Shown: positions 18,868 to 28,258, counted from the stretch's first letter. The stretch: DNA of 64,000 nucleotides from Sulfurovum sp. (GCA_027081115.1 JALWLD010000112.1:62001-126000); one strand, 5' to 3'. Made by a program: numbers and translations. The notes: generated by a model from the letters alone, not told the origin.

Positions 18868-19224
18868 CTAAAGATCACTCATCCCGGGAACAGAACATGT
18901 GCCTTTGACAAGTTTATTGTTTGTCACTGAGAAAGCACAAGTACCTGATGGACCTGTAAATGTCAAGCCAGACCATTTTGAGCCTAAGCCATATTCAAGT
19001 AAACCAGGGACATCAGCATCTACAATATCTGTAAAATCCCCTCGTAAAATTCTTTTTTGTCTCTCGGTTGCAATTGCCGATCGCATAGCTGCTACTTCAG
19101 CTCTACCTTTAGATACTGCGGCATCATCTCTTGTTGCTGCAAATTTTGGTATTGCTATTGCAGAAAGTATACCTATTACCACTATTACAAAAACTAATTC
19201 GATCATCGTAAATGCTTTTTTCAT
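18868..19224 (-). CDS. Type II secretion/type IV pilin-like prepilin (pseudopilin A)
   Basis: Prepilin with a short leader MKKA cleaved before F5; the class III-type signal continues as FTMIELVFVIVVIGILSAIA. A 118-residue protein with a TRDDAAVSKGRAEVAAMRSAI helix region and a C-terminal domain with two Cys (in GTCAF and GTCSV) that may form a disulfide. Such pilins assemble into pseudopili of type II secretion or DNA-uptake machines. It is less similar to the two neighbouring pilins than they are to each other. Assembly genes (ATPase, PilD, platform) are not in this window. Confidence 0.85.
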   Translation of the reverse strand: MKKAFTMIELVFVIVVIGILSAIAIPKFAATRDDAAVSKGRAEVAAMRSAIATERQKRILRGDFTDIVDADVPGLLEYGLGSKWSGLTFTGPSGTCAFSVTNNKLVKGTCSVPGMSDL

Positions 19225-19280
19225 TTTTTACCATCTCCTATTTTGTCAATATTAACATAATAAATAATCTAAATTATATA

Positions 19281-19313
19281 TTATCTTTCTAACTAAATAA
19301 GTTAGAAAGATAA
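19281..19313 (-). terminator. Strong hairpin after pseudopilin B
   Basis: A 14-bp perfect stem (TTATCTTTCTAACT paired with AGTTAGAAAGATAA, loop AAATA) lies 23 bp after the stop of the pilin gene ending at 19336. The following T-tract on the minus strand is weak (TATATAATTT), so it may act as a terminator or as a 3' stabilising stem. Confidence 0.55.
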
Positions 19314-19335
19314 AATTGTAAATCAAACTATACTA

Positions 19336-19695
19336 TTACATATTATTATAGTTTACACTATTACCCTGAAAATCTGTATATGTTCCATTAATATTTGTTG
19401 CTGCTGGTGCTCCGGCAATAACAACTTGTTCAGAACCTGCTGTAATAGTTACTGTTGCTGTTACAGTATCTCCGGTTGTTGCTGCTATACAAGCTGTTGA
19501 ACTAAATCCTGTCAAATTATTCTGACTTGTATAATATGTAGAAACATCAATAAGACATATTTTTGCATTCGAAATTTCTGCCGACAATTTAGCATCATCT
19601 CTTGTTGCTGCTAATTTAGGAATAGCCACTGCTGCCAAAATACCAATAATTACAATTACAAAAATTAATTCAATCATAGTAAAACCTCTTTTCAT
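19336..19695 (-). CDS. Type IV pilin-like prepilin (pseudopilin B)
   Basis: 119-residue prepilin with leader MKRG and signal FTMIELIFVIVIIGILAAVAIP. The central part has two Cys (KICLID and TACIA). The C-terminal half (GSEQVVIAGAPAA, then INGTYTDFQG) is shared with pseudopilin C, 220 bp upstream, showing that they are tandem duplicates. It is flanked by hairpins on both sides, so it is probably its own transcription unit. A ribosome-binding AAGGAAG precedes the ATG. Confidence 0.85.
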   Translation of the reverse strand: MKRGFTMIELIFVIVIIGILAAVAIPKLAATRDDAKLSAEISNAKICLIDVSTYYTSQNNLTGFSSTACIAATTGDTVTATVTITAGSEQVVIAGAPAATNINGTYTDFQGNSVNYNNM

Positions 19696-19873
19696 TTTAC
19701 TTCCTTTTCATATTATTACTATTTAAAAGAATATTTATATACTATCTAACCTAAAAATAATAAACTGAACAAAAGCAAATTTATTAAATATAATTTATGG
19801 AGTACTTGTGAAGAATTTATTTATTATGTAGAAAAAGTATGTTAAAGAGACTTAAAAATTAATCAAATTTTAA

Positions 19874-19903
19874 TTGAGTCAAGCAAATTCTTGCTTGACT
19901 CAA
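19874..19903 (-). terminator. Strong hairpin after pseudopilin C
   Basis: A 13-bp perfect stem (TTGAGTCAAGCAA / TTGCTTGACTCAA, loop ATTC on the plus strand) begins 14 bp after the stop of the pilin gene ending at 19918. On the minus strand it is followed by TTAAAATTTG. A likely intrinsic terminator, or an end-stabilising structure, between the two duplicated pilin genes. Confidence 0.65.
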
Positions 19904-19917
19904 AAATTAATAGGGTA

Positions 19918-20289
19918 TTAATCATAAGATACAGATGTTCCTTGGAAGTCTGTATATGTACCATTAATTCCTACAGCTGCCGGAGCACCAGCAATAACAA
20001 CTTGTTCAGATCCAGCTGTTGTAGTTATTGCTGCTGTTACAGTAGTTCCAGCTGTTGCTGCTGTACAAGCTGGTGAAGTAAAAGCTGCAAGATCACCCTG
20101 TGCTGTATAATATGCTTGTGTATCAGTTAAACAGGTTCTTGCATTAGCTATCTCTTTAGTTAATTGTGCATCATCTCTCGTTGCTGCCAATTTTGGAATG
20201 GCAACTGCTGCCAAAATACCGATAATTACAATTACAAAAATCAATTCGATCATTGTGAATCCGCTTCTCATGTTAGATGTTTCTCTCAT
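19918..20289 (-). CDS. Type IV pilin-like prepilin (pseudopilin C)
   Basis: Prepilin paralogous to pseudopilin B: RSGFTMIELIFVIVIIGILAAV, TRDDAQLTKEIANAR, two Cys (RTCLT and PACTA) and the shared C-terminal GSEQVVIAGAPAA / INGTYTDFQG. I keep the start at 20289 because AGGAG lies 7 bp before it; this gives an unusual ten-residue leader. A second ATG at 20271 (MRSGFTM) would give the normal four-residue leader. It is the first pilin gene of the set and is followed by a strong hairpin. Confidence 0.84.
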   Translation of the reverse strand: MRETSNMRSGFTMIELIFVIVIIGILAAVAIPKLAATRDDAQLTKEIANARTCLTDTQAYYTAQGDLAAFTSPACTAATAGTTVTAAITTTAGSEQVVIAGAPAAVGINGTYTDFQGTSVSYD

Positions 20290-20398
20290 GATATAACTCC
20301 TGAAAATAAATTTTTAGTACCAGTTCAATAACTAGTCCACTGTAATTGTAAGATTTATAAACTTAAAAGTATATAAAATTAAAAAAAATTATACTACC

Positions 20399-20620
20399 TT
20401 ATAATCCATCCAGTGTTTCTATAAGTAATTCAATTTCATCTTCATAGGATGTTGCCTGCTTGGCAAGTCTTAGATAAGCTTTGAGAAGTTTATCCGGTTT
20501 ATTGTCTGTATGTAGGTTTACACCTGCATCTTGTAGATCCTTATTGACAAAGTCTGCGAAGTCATCTTCCAGTTTGATTTCGTACCGGTTACCAGATACG
20601 GTCAGTCCAACTTGTTTCAT
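20399..20620 (-). CDS. Conserved small protein, possibly ZapA-like
   Basis: A 73-residue acidic protein starting M-K-Q-V-G-L-T-V-S-G-N-R-Y-E-I-K-L. No family is recognised with certainty. The opening beta-strand pair resembles the N-terminus of the cell-division protein ZapA, and the gene follows one for a short ZapB-like coiled coil, but it lacks the long C-terminal coiled coil of ZapA. AAAGGATT precedes the ATG. It ends about 110 bp before the pilin genes and is probably cotranscribed with the coiled-coil gene. Confidence 0.6.
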   Translation of the reverse strand: MKQVGLTVSGNRYEIKLEDDFADFVNKDLQDAGVNLHTDNKPDKLLKAYLRLAKQATSYEDEIELLIETLDGL

Positions 20621-20651
20621 GAAAAATCCTTTTAGATTTCAATAAAGAACA

Positions 20652-20870
20652 CTACGAAAGTAGTGATTCAACCTGTGCAATGATCTTTTCAATCTCAGCA
20701 TCTTTTTCTGCTAACTCACGTCTAAGTGTTTCAATGACCGTATCTTTTTCTCCTTGTGCCCCGGAAGCATTACTCAGCTCTGTTCTAAGTTGTGCATTTT
20801 CACTCTTCAATGCCTCGTGATCCACTCTCCACTGCTCAATTTTCTCTTGTAGTTTCTGTAAAGCGCTCAT
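20652..20870 (-). CDS. Short coiled-coil protein (ZapB-like)
   Basis: A 72-residue protein that is nearly all predicted coiled coil (heptads from L6 on, with the SNASGAQGEKD stretch as the only likely break). It resembles ZapB and other small division coiled coils in size and composition; function is inferred only from that. The ATG at 20870 is chosen over 20882 because the GGAGA overlapping the first ATG is a well-spaced ribosome-binding site for the second. It is divergent from uvrB (80 bp between). Confidence 0.65.
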   Translation of the reverse strand: MSALQKLQEKIEQWRVDHEALKSENAQLRTELSNASGAQGEKDTVIETLRRELAEKDAEIEKIIAQVESLLS

Positions 20871-20949
20871 ACTTTTCTCCATAATATTTTGTTGTGTTAT
20901 AATACCAAAAATAATTAAATTGTAGACTTACTTCCAAAAAAGGATTTTT

Positions 20950-22923
20950 TTGCCGGATTATACAGTAAACAGCCCATATGCCCCTTCCGGTGATCAGCCC
21001 ACAGCGATTGAACAGTTATCTACCTCCATAGAAAATGGAAATAAATACCAAACTTTACTGGGTGTTACAGGATCAGGAAAAACCTATACAATGGCAAAGG
21101 TTATTGAAAAAACCAAGAAGCCGACACTTATTATGACACACAATAAAACTTTAGCCGCACAGCTCTATTCAGAGTTTAAAAGTTTTTTTCCCAACAACCA
21201 TGTTGAATATTTCATAAGTTACTATGACTACTATCAACCTGAAGCATATCTTCCTCGGCAGGATCTCTTTATAGAAAAAGACTCATCCATTAACCAAGAG
21301 TTGGAGCGTTTACGTTTAAGTACAACTGCTTCTCTACTCTCCAATGATGATGTTATTGTTATTGCTTCCGTCTCAGCCAATTATGGGTTGGGATCTCCTG
21401 ATGATTACCGTTCAATTGTGCAAAAACTTGCCATTGGCCAGGAGTATAACCAGAAAGCCCTGCTGCTCAGACTTGTCGACATGGGGTACAAACGTAATGA
21501 TGAGTTTTTTGACCGTGGAGACTTTAGAGTAAATGGAGAGGTCATAGACATCTACCCTGCCTACTCGGAAGAATTTGCACTGCGTATAGAGTTCTTTGGA
21601 GATGAGATAGAAGCACTCTATGAGTTTAATTCTCTTACTGGTGAAAAACAAGACGATATGAAAGAAGCCACCATCTATTCTGCCAATCAGTTTATTGTCT
21701 CTAAAGAGAAGTTGGCACGTGCTGTTAAAAGTATTGAAGAGGAGTTGGATGAGCGTTTGGCTTATTATCAAAAAGAAGGTCGTATGGTGGAATTCAACCG
21801 GCTTAAACAACGTACCGAGTTTGACCTCGAGATGATAGAAGCCACAGGTATGTGTAAAGGAATCGAAAACTATTCACGGCATCTAACAGGTAAAAAACCA
21901 GGAGAAACACCTTATTCGATGATGGACTACTTTGAAGCAATGCATGATGACTACTTGGTCATCGTAGATGAATCTCATGTCTCACTTTCACAATTTCGTG
22001 GAATGTATGCAGGAGACCGAAGCCGTAAAGAAGTCTTGGTAGATCACGGATTTAGACTGCCTTCTGCACTTGACAACCGTCCTTTAATGTTTGACGAGTA
22101 TATTAACAAAGCTCCTCATTTTCTTTTTGTTTCCGCCACACCCAATGAACTTGAACTTGACCTCTCTTCGGTCGTAGCAGAACAGGTGGTAAGGCCTACG
22201 GGATTGATTGATCCACTTATCGAAGTAGTTGACAGTACCTATCAGGTTGAAGACCTGCATGACCGTATGAAACCAGTCATTGAAAAGGGAGAACGTGTAC
22301 TTGTCACCGTGTTGACAAAAAAGATGGCAGAGGAGTTGACATCTTACTATAATGACCTTGGTTTGCGTGTACGATACATGCACTCTGATCTCGATGCCAT
22401 TGAAAGAAACCAGGTCATACGCTCTTTACGTTTGGGAGAGTTTGATATTTTAGTGGGAATTAATCTGCTTAGAGAGGGGCTTGACCTGCCAGAAGTAAGT
22501 TTAGTTGCCATACTCGATGCAGACAAAGAAGGGTTTTTACGTTCCAAAACCTCTCTCATACAAACTTCAGGACGAGCTGCAAGAAATACCAACGGCCATG
22601 TGTTGATGTATGCTAAGAAAATGACTGACTCGATGAAAGCGACTATTGAAATTACCCAAAAAAGACGTGAAAAACAGATCAGCTATAACAAAAAACACGG
22701 TATTACACCCAAAACAACTATCCGTGAACTAGATACCAATCTCAAAGTTGATGATGACGGAGAGCTGTACAACAAACGAAGTAAACTGGACAAAATGCCA
22801 AAGGCTGAACGCCAACAGCTTGTCAAAGAACTCAAAGCCAAAATGTTGCTTGCTGCAAAGAATTTGGAATTTGAAGAGGCTGCAAGATTGAGAGATGAGA
22901 TAGCGAAAGTTAAAAAGTTGTAA
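20950..22923 (+). CDS. uvrB: Excinuclease ABC subunit B
   Basis: Damage-verifying helicase-like subunit of nucleotide excision repair. Walker A is GVTGSGKT, followed by the [10 protein letters not shown] beta-hairpin region and [18 protein letters not shown] is motif VI. The C-terminal UVR domain (about residues 625-657, [14 protein letters not shown]) binds UvrC. The start is TTG at 20950, preceded by AAAAGGA. Length 657 is normal. Confidence 0.96.
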   Translation: MPDYTVNSPYAPSGDQPTAIEQLSTSIENGNKYQTLLGVTGSGKTYTMAKVIEKTKKPTLIMTHNKTLAAQLYSEFKSFFPNNHVEYFISYYDYYQPEAYLPRQDLFIEKDSSINQELERLRLSTTASLLSNDDVIVIASVSANYGLGSPDDYRSIVQKLAIGQEYNQKALLLRLVDMGYKRNDEFFDRGDFRVNGEVIDIYPAYSEEFALRIEFFGDEIEALYEFNSLTGEKQDDMKEATIYSANQFIVSKEKLARAVKSIEEELDERLAYYQKEGRMVEFNRLKQRTEFDLEMIEATGMCKGIENYSRHLTGKKPGETPYSMMDYFEAMHDDYLVIVDESHVSLSQFRGMYAGDRSRKEVLVDHGFRLPSALDNRPLMFDEYINKAPHFLFVSATPNELELDLSSVVAEQVVRPTGLIDPLIEVVDSTYQVEDLHDRMKPVIEKGERVLVTVLTKKMAEELTSYYNDLGLRVRYMHSDLDAIERNQVIRSLRLGEFDILVGINLLREGLDLPEVSLVAILDADKEGFLRSKTSLIQTSGRAARNTNGHVLMYAKKMTDSMKATIEITQKRREKQISYNKKHGITPKTTIRELDTNLKVDDDGELYNKRSKLDKMPKAERQQLVKELKAKMLLAAKNLEFEEAARLRDEIAKVKKL

Positions 22924-22924
22924 T

Positions 22925-22950
22925 ATTTTTCGCTATAATACGCGAAAAAT
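22925..22950. other. Palindrome between uvrB and ppk with an embedded TATAAT
   Basis: ATTTTTCGC and GCGAAAAAT form a 9-bp perfect stem around TATAATAC. It starts 1 bp after the uvrB stop and ends 22 bp before the ppk ATG. It may terminate uvrB transcripts or act as an operator around a -10 element for ppk; sequence alone does not separate these. Confidence 0.45.
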
Positions 22951-22972
22951 ATACATTATATAGGCAATTTAC

Positions 22973-25060
22973 ATGACTTTAGACCTAAACTCTTCACAAC
23001 TCTACTTCAACCGTGAACTCTCATGGCTACAGTTCAACTCTCGTGTACTTGCACAAGCATTGGATGAAAAGCTGCCACCGCTTGAACGTCTAAAATTTCT
23101 TGCTATCTACGGAACAAACCTTGATGAATTCTATATGATTCGCGTGGCCGGACTAAAAGCTCTTTTCAAAGCACGTGTTCAAGAGACAGGTGCAGACAAA
23201 CTTACTCCTTCCGAACAGCTTCAAGAGATACACACCTATTTGCATAAAGAACATCAGGTATTGGAGTCTTGTTATACTTCCATCATCTCTGACCTGCATA
23301 CCCATGGTGTAAACGTTAAACATTATGATGCACTTAATGAGACTGAACAATCACAAATAGAAAATATCTTTTTTGAAGAGATCTACCCGGTTATCATTCC
23401 TATTGCTATTGATGCGACACACCCCTTCCCTCACCTGAACAATCTTAGTTTTGGTTTGGCCTTGACACTCAAAGATGATTCCAAGAACATTAAACATGGT
23501 CTTATTAGAATACCAAGGATCTTACCAAGATTCATTAAACTGGGACATACCTTTGTTCCTATTGAATCGGTGGTAGAACACTTTGCCTCAGAGCTTTTCC
23601 CAGGATTTAAGCAACTTGCCTCTACCCCATTTAGGGTTACTAGAAATGCGGACATCGAAATAGAAGAAGAAGAGGCAGATGACTTTTTAGAGATCCTACA
23701 GGAGGGACTTCGTTCAAGAAACAAAGGTTCTCTCATACGTCTTGAACTCATAGATGGTGCAGATGCTGACCTTATCAAGTTTTTACTTTCCCATCTTAAC
23801 CTTGATGATCGGGACATTTACTCTTACAAAAGTCTCTCGTTAAATCTTGGTTCATTATGGCAGATCGTAGGGGATAAAGAGCTTTCACACTTGGTATTGC
23901 CCACTTTCAGTCCCAAAACACTTCCCCCTCTGGATTCGGAAAATATTTTTGAAGCCATAGAGAAACAGGATATCCTGCTCTACCATCCTTTTGACAGTTT
24001 TGAACCGGTTGTGAAATTCATCAGACAGGCAGCAGTAGATACGGACACCATTGCTATTCGTATGACACTCTACCGTGCAGGACCCAACTCACCCATAGTC
24101 AAAGCCCTCATCGATGCTGTACGTGACGGTAAACAGGTTACAGTCCTCGTAGAACTTAAAGCACGTTTTGATGAAGAGAACAACCTACGCTGGGCAAAGG
24201 CATTGGAAGATGCCGGAGCACATGTTGTGTATGGAATTCCAGGGCTTAAAGTTCATGCAAAGATCGCACAGGTGATCAAACGAAAAGGCAAAAAGTTACA
24301 CTCGTATGTACACTTGGCAACAGGGAACTACAACCCAAGTACAGCAAAAATCTATACGGATATCTCTTACTTTACCTCAAAAGAGGCATTTTCAACAGAT
24401 GCCACACACTTTTTTCACTTTCTAACAGGTTTTTCAAGAACAACAAAACTGGATACCCTATTTATTTCACCGTCACAGATCAAGCCAAAACTCTTAAAGC
24501 TCATAGAAAAAGAGGGCAAAGAGGGAAAGAATGGACACATCATCCTCAAAGCCAATTCACTGGTTGATACAGATATTATCAAAGCACTCTATAAGGCATC
24601 ACAGAATAACTGCAAGATAGACTTGATCATTCGTGGTATTTGTTGTCTGAAACCGGGGGTCAAAGGTGTGAGTGAGAATATTACTGTCTCGTCCATTATT
24701 GGAAAATATCTGGAACATCCACGTATCTACTTCTTTAAAAATGACAAAGTGAAGTGTTATATTGCTTCTGCCGACCTGATGCCACGTAATCTTGTTCGTC
24801 GTGTAGAGTTGATGACCCCGATACTTGAGGAAAATCTCAGACAGAAAATTGAACAGATACTCATTTTGCAACTGGCAGACAATCAACTACGCTGGTTCCT
24901 GAAAGAAGATGGAAATTATGTCAAAGTACCTCTTCTAGGGAAATCTGTCAATAACCACAATGTATTGGAATCTTACACAAACAAGATTCATGATAAAACA
25001 AAAAAAGAGACACCTGATTATGTCAGCCGTCTTGCAAACCGTATATTGAAGGATAGCTGA
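22973..25060 (+). CDS. ppk: Polyphosphate kinase (PPK1)
   Basis: Reversibly polymerises the gamma-phosphate of ATP into polyphosphate. The N domain begins FNRELSWLQFN; the conserved EENNLRWAKALEDAG and GLKVHAKIAQV contain the autophosphorylated His (about residue 427), and HLATGNYNPSTAKIYTD follows. Length 695 matches the PPK1 family. Its ATG follows the palindrome after uvrB, and the stop overlaps the next gene's ATG region (TGATG), so the downstream gene is probably coupled. Confidence 0.95.
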   Translation: MTLDLNSSQLYFNRELSWLQFNSRVLAQALDEKLPPLERLKFLAIYGTNLDEFYMIRVAGLKALFKARVQETGADKLTPSEQLQEIHTYLHKEHQVLESCYTSIISDLHTHGVNVKHYDALNETEQSQIENIFFEEIYPVIIPIAIDATHPFPHLNNLSFGLALTLKDDSKNIKHGLIRIPRILPRFIKLGHTFVPIESVVEHFASELFPGFKQLASTPFRVTRNADIEIEEEEADDFLEILQEGLRSRNKGSLIRLELIDGADADLIKFLLSHLNLDDRDIYSYKSLSLNLGSLWQIVGDKELSHLVLPTFSPKTLPPLDSENIFEAIEKQDILLYHPFDSFEPVVKFIRQAAVDTDTIAIRMTLYRAGPNSPIVKALIDAVRDGKQVTVLVELKARFDEENNLRWAKALEDAGAHVVYGIPGLKVHAKIAQVIKRKGKKLHSYVHLATGNYNPSTAKIYTDISYFTSKEAFSTDATHFFHFLTGFSRTTKLDTLFISPSQIKPKLLKLIEKEGKEGKNGHIILKANSLVDTDIIKALYKASQNNCKIDLIIRGICCLKPGVKGVSENITVSSIIGKYLEHPRIYFFKNDKVKCYIASADLMPRNLVRRVELMTPILEENLRQKIEQILILQLADNQLRWFLKEDGNYVKVPLLGKSVNNHNVLESYTNKIHDKTKKETPDYVSRLANRILKDS

Positions 25061-25584
25061 TGATCATGAAATTTCAAGAGTGGTTACCGGAGCTGAAAAA
25101 AAATGCCTGGGTAGCAGAAGGGGCTTCTGTCATAGGACGTGTGAAAATGGGAGAAGACAGTGCTGTCTGGTTTGGCTGTGTAGTACGTGGGGATGTACAT
25201 TTCATTACTATTGGAGACCGAACCAATATTCAAGACCTCAGTATGATCCATGTAACCCATCATAAAAAGGCAGATATGAGTGATGGAAATCCTACACATA
25301 TAGGCTCTGATGTTACAGTGGGGCACCGGGTCATGCTCCATGGATGTACTATTGAAGATGCCTGTCTCATCGGTATGTCAGCCACTATCTTAGATGGTGC
25401 GGTCATAGGTAAAGAGTCTATCGTTGGTGCAGGAAGTCTTGTAACAAAAAACAAAGTTTTTCCTCCACGAAGCCTCATTATGGGAAGTCCGGCAAAAGTG
25501 GTACGCGAGTTGACAAAGGAAGAAGTCAAAGAGCTGTATGCTTCAGCAGCACGTTATGTTACATTTAAAAATGAGTATTTATGA
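25060..25584 (+). CDS. Gamma-carbonic anhydrase-like protein
   Basis: Left-handed beta-helix protein of 174 residues. Hexapeptide repeats run from about residue 18 to 135, and the metal-binding His of gamma carbonic anhydrases appear in MIHVTHH and in GHRVMLHG. Similar proteins are annotated YrdA/PaaY; some hydrate CO2, others are inactive. The gene is wedged between ppk and the EI24-family gene with a 4-bp overlap to the latter. Enzyme activity is plausible but unproven. Confidence 0.85.
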   Translation: MIMKFQEWLPELKKNAWVAEGASVIGRVKMGEDSAVWFGCVVRGDVHFITIGDRTNIQDLSMIHVTHHKKADMSDGNPTHIGSDVTVGHRVMLHGCTIEDACLIGMSATILDGAVIGKESIVGAGSLVTKNKVFPPRSLIMGSPAKVVRELTKEEVKELYASAARYVTFKNEYL

Positions 25585-26237
25585 ACCAGGTTATCAGTAA
25601 AAGCTTTAAAGACATCTTCTCGGCAACGGTACTCTCTTTTGTAGCCAAAGCCACCATTATCTCCATAGCTGTAACAGTTATACTCATTTGGCTTTTAAAT
25701 GGTACACTTACAAATTTTATTACCAGCTATCTTTCATGGATACCCTGGGAATGGGTACAAACAACAGGTGCTTCTGTTGCAACCATCGCTATAGCCTATA
25801 TGCTTTTTATCCTTGTACTCTCCATAATAACCTCTCTTATGATAGAACCTCTTTTAAAAAAATTGGCTAAAAAACACTACCCAGATGTCCCTGTAATAGG
25901 TACTGCAAATATAAGTACTTCTCTGCTGCTTAGTTTAAAGTCAGGACTTATATTTTTGATTCTATTCCTTTTTACCTTTCCCCTCATGTTCATACCACTT
26001 ATTGGTGCAGTATGGATGCTATGGCTCTGGTCTATTCTACTTAAAGCCCCAACTATTTATGATGTCAGTGCTCTTTTTCTCTCGGATAAGGCAGAAGTCA
26101 AAAGAAGAACAAAAAAGTCAACCCTTACGGCAATGATCGCAGCAGGATTTAACTACATCCCGGTCTTAAATATTTTTGCACCTGTATTTGCACAAATACT
26201 GTTTTTACACCAAATACTCGGAGAAGAAAAACGTTAA
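25581..26237 (+). CDS. EI24/CysZ-like integral membrane protein
   Basis: 218 residues with about four to five hydrophobic segments (near 20-42, 62-86, 113-155 and 185-208). The pattern, including a long hydrophobic pair around VWMLWLWSILLKAPTIYDV, fits the EI24 domain family that includes the sulfate permease CysZ. Substrate is unknown; no sulfate-assimilation genes are nearby. Its ATG overlaps the gene before by 4 bp, and it converges on the exonuclease gene with no gap. Confidence 0.72.
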   Translation: MNQVISKSFKDIFSATVLSFVAKATIISIAVTVILIWLLNGTLTNFITSYLSWIPWEWVQTTGASVATIAIAYMLFILVLSIITSLMIEPLLKKLAKKHYPDVPVIGTANISTSLLLSLKSGLIFLILFLFTFPLMFIPLIGAVWMLWLWSILLKAPTIYDVSALFLSDKAEVKRRTKKSTLTAMIAAGFNYIPVLNIFAPVFAQILFLHQILGEEKR

Positions 26238-27032
26238 TCAGGTATTCAGTTTTTTCTTTTGAGTACGCTCTTTTCTACTTGAAGTGGAAAAACGTATCAG
26301 ATCATCTGCACTCTTTACATACTCAGGAATATTTTCTAAACTCTTCTCCATCACTTTATTGGCACAGACTGCATCTGAAAAAGCACGATGGTGTGTAGCT
26401 GTTTCTATCTCAAGTGAGTCTATAAGATATGCCAAACCATAACGTTCACTTTCAAAAGTGCGTCTTGCCAAGTCTATTGTACATAGTTTAGGGTTACCTA
26501 TGCCTCCGAGTCCAAACCTATTGAACGATGCATTCAAAAAACTGTAATCAAAATTGGCATTGTGTGCTACAAATATAGCATCTTCCATAAAATGTCGTAG
26601 TCCTATGAGTGCTTCTTTTCTAGAGGGTGCCCCTATAAGGTCTTCAGGTTCAATACCGGTAATTTTTGTAATATACTCTGGTAAATAGGCACACTCTACA
26701 AATGTTTCATACTGATCAATGACTTTACCGTTTTGTACCATGATAGCCCCTATCTCTATCACTTGTGATGTTCCTGGTTTGGAACCATTTGTTTCTATAT
26801 CGATGACACAATACTTTTGATCTCTATATGGAGTAAAAAATGTTTCTAACCTGTATCTGCCGTCTTCAGTTTGTGCAATGGGATAGCCTGAAGCTTGAAG
26901 TAAAAGAAAGATTGTATTGCTGTCTTCAAGTAAAGTGGTATGTCTCTGGGCGATATCTGTATATTGCTCTTCATTTAACATACCTTTATGTTTACGAAAA
27001 GCTGTGGTCAGTTCATCAAATACTTTTTGCAT
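26238..27032 (-). CDS. dnaQ: DnaQ-like 3'-5' exonuclease (DNA polymerase III epsilon type)
   Basis: DEDDh exonuclease: motif I VIDIETNGS, motif II HNANFDYSFL and motif III HHRAFSDA carry the acidic residues and the catalytic His. The N-terminal ~70 residues are a helical extension. It is probably the proofreading subunit or a relative; the phylum often has one such protein. Its start overlaps the end of trpF by 17 bp, so the two genes are coupled on the minus strand. Confidence 0.85.
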   Translation of the reverse strand: MQKVFDELTTAFRKHKGMLNEEQYTDIAQRHTTLLEDSNTIFLLLQASGYPIAQTEDGRYRLETFFTPYRDQKYCVIDIETNGSKPGTSQVIEIGAIMVQNGKVIDQYETFVECAYLPEYITKITGIEPEDLIGAPSRKEALIGLRHFMEDAIFVAHNANFDYSFLNASFNRFGLGGIGNPKLCTIDLARRTFESERYGLAYLIDSLEIETATHHRAFSDAVCANKVMEKSLENIPEYVKSADDLIRFSTSSRKERTQKKKLNT

Positions 27033-27606
27033 TGGCGATAAACTGCTCTACTTTCTTTGGATCTTTTTTCCCTTTGATAGATTCTACTCCAGAGCTGATA
27101 TCAACTCCGTAAAAGCCATACTTTTTAAGTTCTGAAACATTCTGGGCATTCAAACCTCCTGCCAGAATAATTTTAGAACAGTCCACTCCCTCAAACCATT
27201 CAAGATTAAGACGTTTTCCTGAACCACCATAAGCTTCGCAATAGGCATCAATAAGACGATAACGGTCTGAAAAAAGATGTACATCTTCTGGTTTTTGTGC
27301 ACGTACCACCGGTAATGTTTTAGAATCAATGGCATCCAAAGACTCTTCATCTACTTCAAAATGTATCTGCGCTAGTGAGATATCAGAATATCTACAGACC
27401 GTGTCAATCGTCTCCACACCTTCATTGACAAAAAGTCCTACCCTTTCTACAAAAGGAGGAAGCTGATCGATAATACGTTTAGCTGCTGCAGGGGTAATAT
27501 AACGTGGAGATTTATTATAAAAAACAAAACCCAGTGCATCTGCACCACATTCAACCGCATGAAGTGCATCTCTTAAGTTTGTGATACCGCAAATTTTTAC
27601 TCTCAT
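27016..27606 (-). CDS. trpF: Phosphoribosylanthranilate isomerase
   Basis: TIM-barrel enzyme of tryptophan synthesis. It opens with the diagnostic MRVKICGIT (catalytic Cys7), contains GFVFYNKSPRYI, and ends with ILAGGLNAQNV and GVDISSGVE (phosphate binding and catalytic Asp). Length 196 is normal. It sits apart from other trp genes, between rpe and dnaQ in what looks like one minus-strand operon. Confidence 0.94.
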   Translation of the reverse strand: MRVKICGITNLRDALHAVECGADALGFVFYNKSPRYITPAAAKRIIDQLPPFVERVGLFVNEGVETIDTVCRYSDISLAQIHFEVDEESLDAIDSKTLPVVRAQKPEDVHLFSDRYRLIDAYCEAYGGSGKRLNLEWFEGVDCSKIILAGGLNAQNVSELKKYGFYGVDISSGVESIKGKKDPKKVEQFIANAKSI

Positions 27607-27616
27607 TGTAAACCCC

Positions 27617-28258
27617 CTATTTTAATGCAGAAATTGCTTTTGCTATACCTTCAGGATGCTTATAGACAAAAGAGCCTGCAACCACAATATTGACACCTGC
27701 TGCTTCCAGCTCTTTCACATTTGCATCATTTACACCACCATCGACTTCTATAAGACACTTTGGATTTCTTTTTTCAATAAGTGCTTTGAGTCTTTGGGCT
27801 CTTTCTATAACAGAAGGTATAAATTTTTGTCCTCCAAATCCTGGGTTTACGGACATCAAAAGTACCATATCTAAATCTTCCAGTAAAAACTCGATAGCTT
27901 CGGGTGGTGTATGGGGATTTAAAGTAATCGCTGGTCTTATGCCGAGTGCACGGATCTTTTGAATCAATCTATGCGGATGCTTCTCCTCTTCTATATGAAA
28001 AGAGATAAATCCCGGTTTAAGTGGTGCAAAAAGGTCTACAAAAAAAGAGTTATTCTCAACCATAAGATGGATATCAAGTGGTTTTGTTGCTGCTTGTGCA
28101 ACAGCTTCTACCACTACAGGGCCTATGGTGAGGTTGGGAACAAAGTGTCCATCCATCACATCAACATGTACAAGGTCACATCCACCTTCACAAATGGCTT
28201 CCACATCACGTGCCAAATGTCCAAAATCAGCAGAGAGTATACTAGGGGCTACTAACAT
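27617..28258 (-). CDS. rpe: Ribulose-phosphate 3-epimerase
   Basis: Interconverts ribulose-5-phosphate and xylulose-5-phosphate. Family motifs are LVAPSILSADFG at the start, HVDVMDGHFVPN, VNPGFGGQKF and EVDGGV. The open frame runs back to 28507, but ATG 28258 begins with the exact family N-terminus and gives 213 residues, the normal size; the longer frame would overlap the divergent rpmB region. First gene of rpe-trpF-dnaQ. Confidence 0.94.
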   Translation of the reverse strand: MLVAPSILSADFGHLARDVEAICEGGCDLVHVDVMDGHFVPNLTIGPVVVEAVAQAATKPLDIHLMVENNSFFVDLFAPLKPGFISFHIEEEKHPHRLIQKIRALGIRPAITLNPHTPPEAIEFLLEDLDMVLLMSVNPGFGGQKFIPSVIERAQRLKALIEKRNPKCLIEVDGGVNDANVKELEAAGVNIVVAGSFVYKHPEGIAKAISALK

